Part shown: positions 5,250-6,081 of the stretch, one piece after another
Layout of the letters: each line of letters opens with the position of its first letter
Numbering within the stretch: the first letter of the stretch is position 1
DNA from: Maricaulis sp.
GTDB lineage: Bacteria > Pseudomonadota > Alphaproteobacteria > Caulobacterales > Maricaulaceae
Length of the DNA: 6,081 nt
NCBI GenBank assembly: GCA_002694345.1
Contig: NZLV01000202.1
Location: forward strand, 1 to 6,081
Direction: 5' to 3'
Made by a program: the position numbers and the translations under genes
The notes under the pieces: model-generated
Told to the model about the DNA's origin: nothing
Database searches by the model: none
What the model saw: the letters and a program-made list of their open reading frames with translations, nothing else

Positions 5250-6080
5250 GTGGATAGTCCAGAAACAGGTAACGATCTGAGACGGCACGTCTTCGACTGG
5301 GATGATCTGCAGATCTTCCATGCCGTGGCGACCACCGGCTCCATGAGCGCGGCCGCTTCGGCGCTGGGCTGTCAGCAATCCACCGTGTCCAAGCGCATGC
5401 GCCAGCTTGAGAGCCGGCTGGGCAGCCAGCTCATTGAGCGGCGGGCGGCCGGTGTCGTCCTGACAGAGGCCGGCGAGAAAGCGCTGGATTTTGTCCTCAC
5501 CATGCAGCGTTCCGCGCAGCAATTGGAGAACCAGGTGTCCGGGCGGGACCGCGCCATGGAGGGCCAGGTCGTGCTTCGCGCTCCGGACGGCCTCGCCACC
5601 CACTGGCTTGCGCGCCATATTCCCGAATTCATGCGGATCAATCCCGGCATTGACCTGAAACTGGTGAGCGACCAGTCGCCGGCGGTCGGTGATCATGCAG
5701 CGCACCTGTCGATCACCTTCGTCGCAGAAAAGACCATGGATGTGCGGGCCGAAGAGCTTGGCACGCTCCATTTCCTGCCCGTCGCGTCACGAGACTTCTT
5801 CAATACCTACGGTGCGCCGCAATCACTGGCCGACGTTGCAAGCCTGCGCTTCCTCACCCTTGAGCAGTACGACAAGGAACTGAATTCTTGGGGATTTCAG
5901 TCCAATACGACGAATTCGATTATTAAATATTCATTCCGCACGGACATGAGTTCGGTGCTATTTGAAACCATACGTTATGGCGGCGGCATCGCCATGGCGC
6001 CGACCTATCTGGCGCACCTGTACCCGGATGAATTGGTTGTGCTTGATTACGAGTTCCACCAGGCCATGCGGTTTTGGTTG
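5250..6080 (+). CDS. LysR-type transcriptional regulator (277 residues in window, C-terminus beyond the edge)
   Basis: DNA-binding regulator of the LysR family. The N-terminal winged helix-turn-helix is 'WDDLQIFHAVATTGSMSAAA' then 'LGCQQSTVSKRMRQLESRLG' (residues 17-58), followed by 'LIERRAAGVVLTEAGE' (61-76) and the linker helix (77-100). The effector-binding domain runs from about 105: 'VVLRAPDGLATHWLARHIPEF', then 'IRYGGGIAMAPTYLAHLYPDELVVL' (241-265), the usual G-G-x-A-x-x-P segment. About 20-40 residues should follow 'MRFWL'; the terminal TGA of the window is out of frame. GTG at 5250 is the only plausible start that keeps the whole HTH: no in-frame ATG lies upstream, and GGA three bases before it is a weak ribosome binding site. 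Its divergent position suggests that it controls the three-gene operon and itself. The effector is unknown. Confidence 0.93.
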   Translation, partial: MDSPETGNDLRRHVFDWDDLQIFHAVATTGSMSAAASALGCQQSTVSKRMRQLESRLGSQLIERRAAGVVLTEAGEKALDFVLTMQRSAQQLENQVSGRDRAMEGQVVLRAPDGLATHWLARHIPEFMRINPGIDLKLVSDQSPAVGDHAAHLSITFVAEKTMDVRAEELGTLHFLPVASRDFFNTYGAPQSLADVASLRFLTLEQYDKELNSWGFQSNTTNSIIKYSFRTDMSSVLFETIRYGGGIAMAPTYLAHLYPDELVVLDYEFHQAMRFWL

Positions 6081-6081
6081 A

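Noticed and set aside
5208..5771. Minus-strand open frame of 187 codons opposite the LysR gene
   Set aside because: The plus strand encodes an unmistakable LysR HTH and effector domain here. The minus frame would also overlap the CtrA-type box and has no domain.
6079..6081. TGA at the window end as the LysR stop codon
   Set aside because: It is out of frame: the reading frame ends with TTG at 6078-6080, so the gene continues beyond the window.

Overview
The window is GC-rich, densely coded DNA that fits an alphaproteobacterium. I favour the Caulobacterales/Hyphomonadaceae side of the class (Caulobacter or Maricaulis relatives). The reasons are a very large NAD-dependent glutamate dehydrogenase of the 180-kDa type, an exact match to the CtrA full-site consensus (TTAA-N7-TTAAC) in a promoter region, and a GNAT/isochorismatase-fold gene pair of alphaproteobacterial character. 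The taxon is an inference from sequence style, not a database result.

Layout: (1) 1-2997, minus strand: the first 999 codons of the NAD-glutamate dehydrogenase, uninterrupted and cut by the left window edge just as the NAD-binding domain begins. (2) 2998-3388: a 391-base non-coding stretch. It holds the dehydrogenase ribosome binding site, an imperfect 39-base inverted repeat, a set of G-runs confined to the plus strand, and a strong 11-bp hairpin that probably ends the upstream operon. (3) 3389-5171, minus strand: three tightly packed genes joined by two ATGA stop/start overlaps. In transcription order they encode a divergent GNAT-like protein, a clear GNAT acetyltransferase and an isochorismatase-fold protein. 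(4) 5172-5249: a 78-base divergent promoter region with the CtrA-type box. (5) 5250-6080, plus strand: a LysR-type regulator starting at GTG and running off the right edge.

The most interesting unit is the three-gene operon with its divergent LysR gene. The isochorismatase-fold protein has alanine where the nucleophilic cysteine should be and arginine in place of the usual lysine, so it is probably not an ordinary cysteine hydrolase. The two acyltransferase-like proteins are translationally coupled to it. The single palindromic element between operon and regulator fits both a CtrA site and a LysR T-N11-A box, so the operon may be cell-cycle timed, effector-controlled, or both. The glutamate dehydrogenase is a separate transcription unit in the same direction. 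Its Caulobacter relative GdhZ links glutamate catabolism to division, which gives a loose cell-cycle theme to the neighbourhood.

Long open frames opposite the dehydrogenase and the other genes are antisense by-products of GC-rich codon use and are not annotated.
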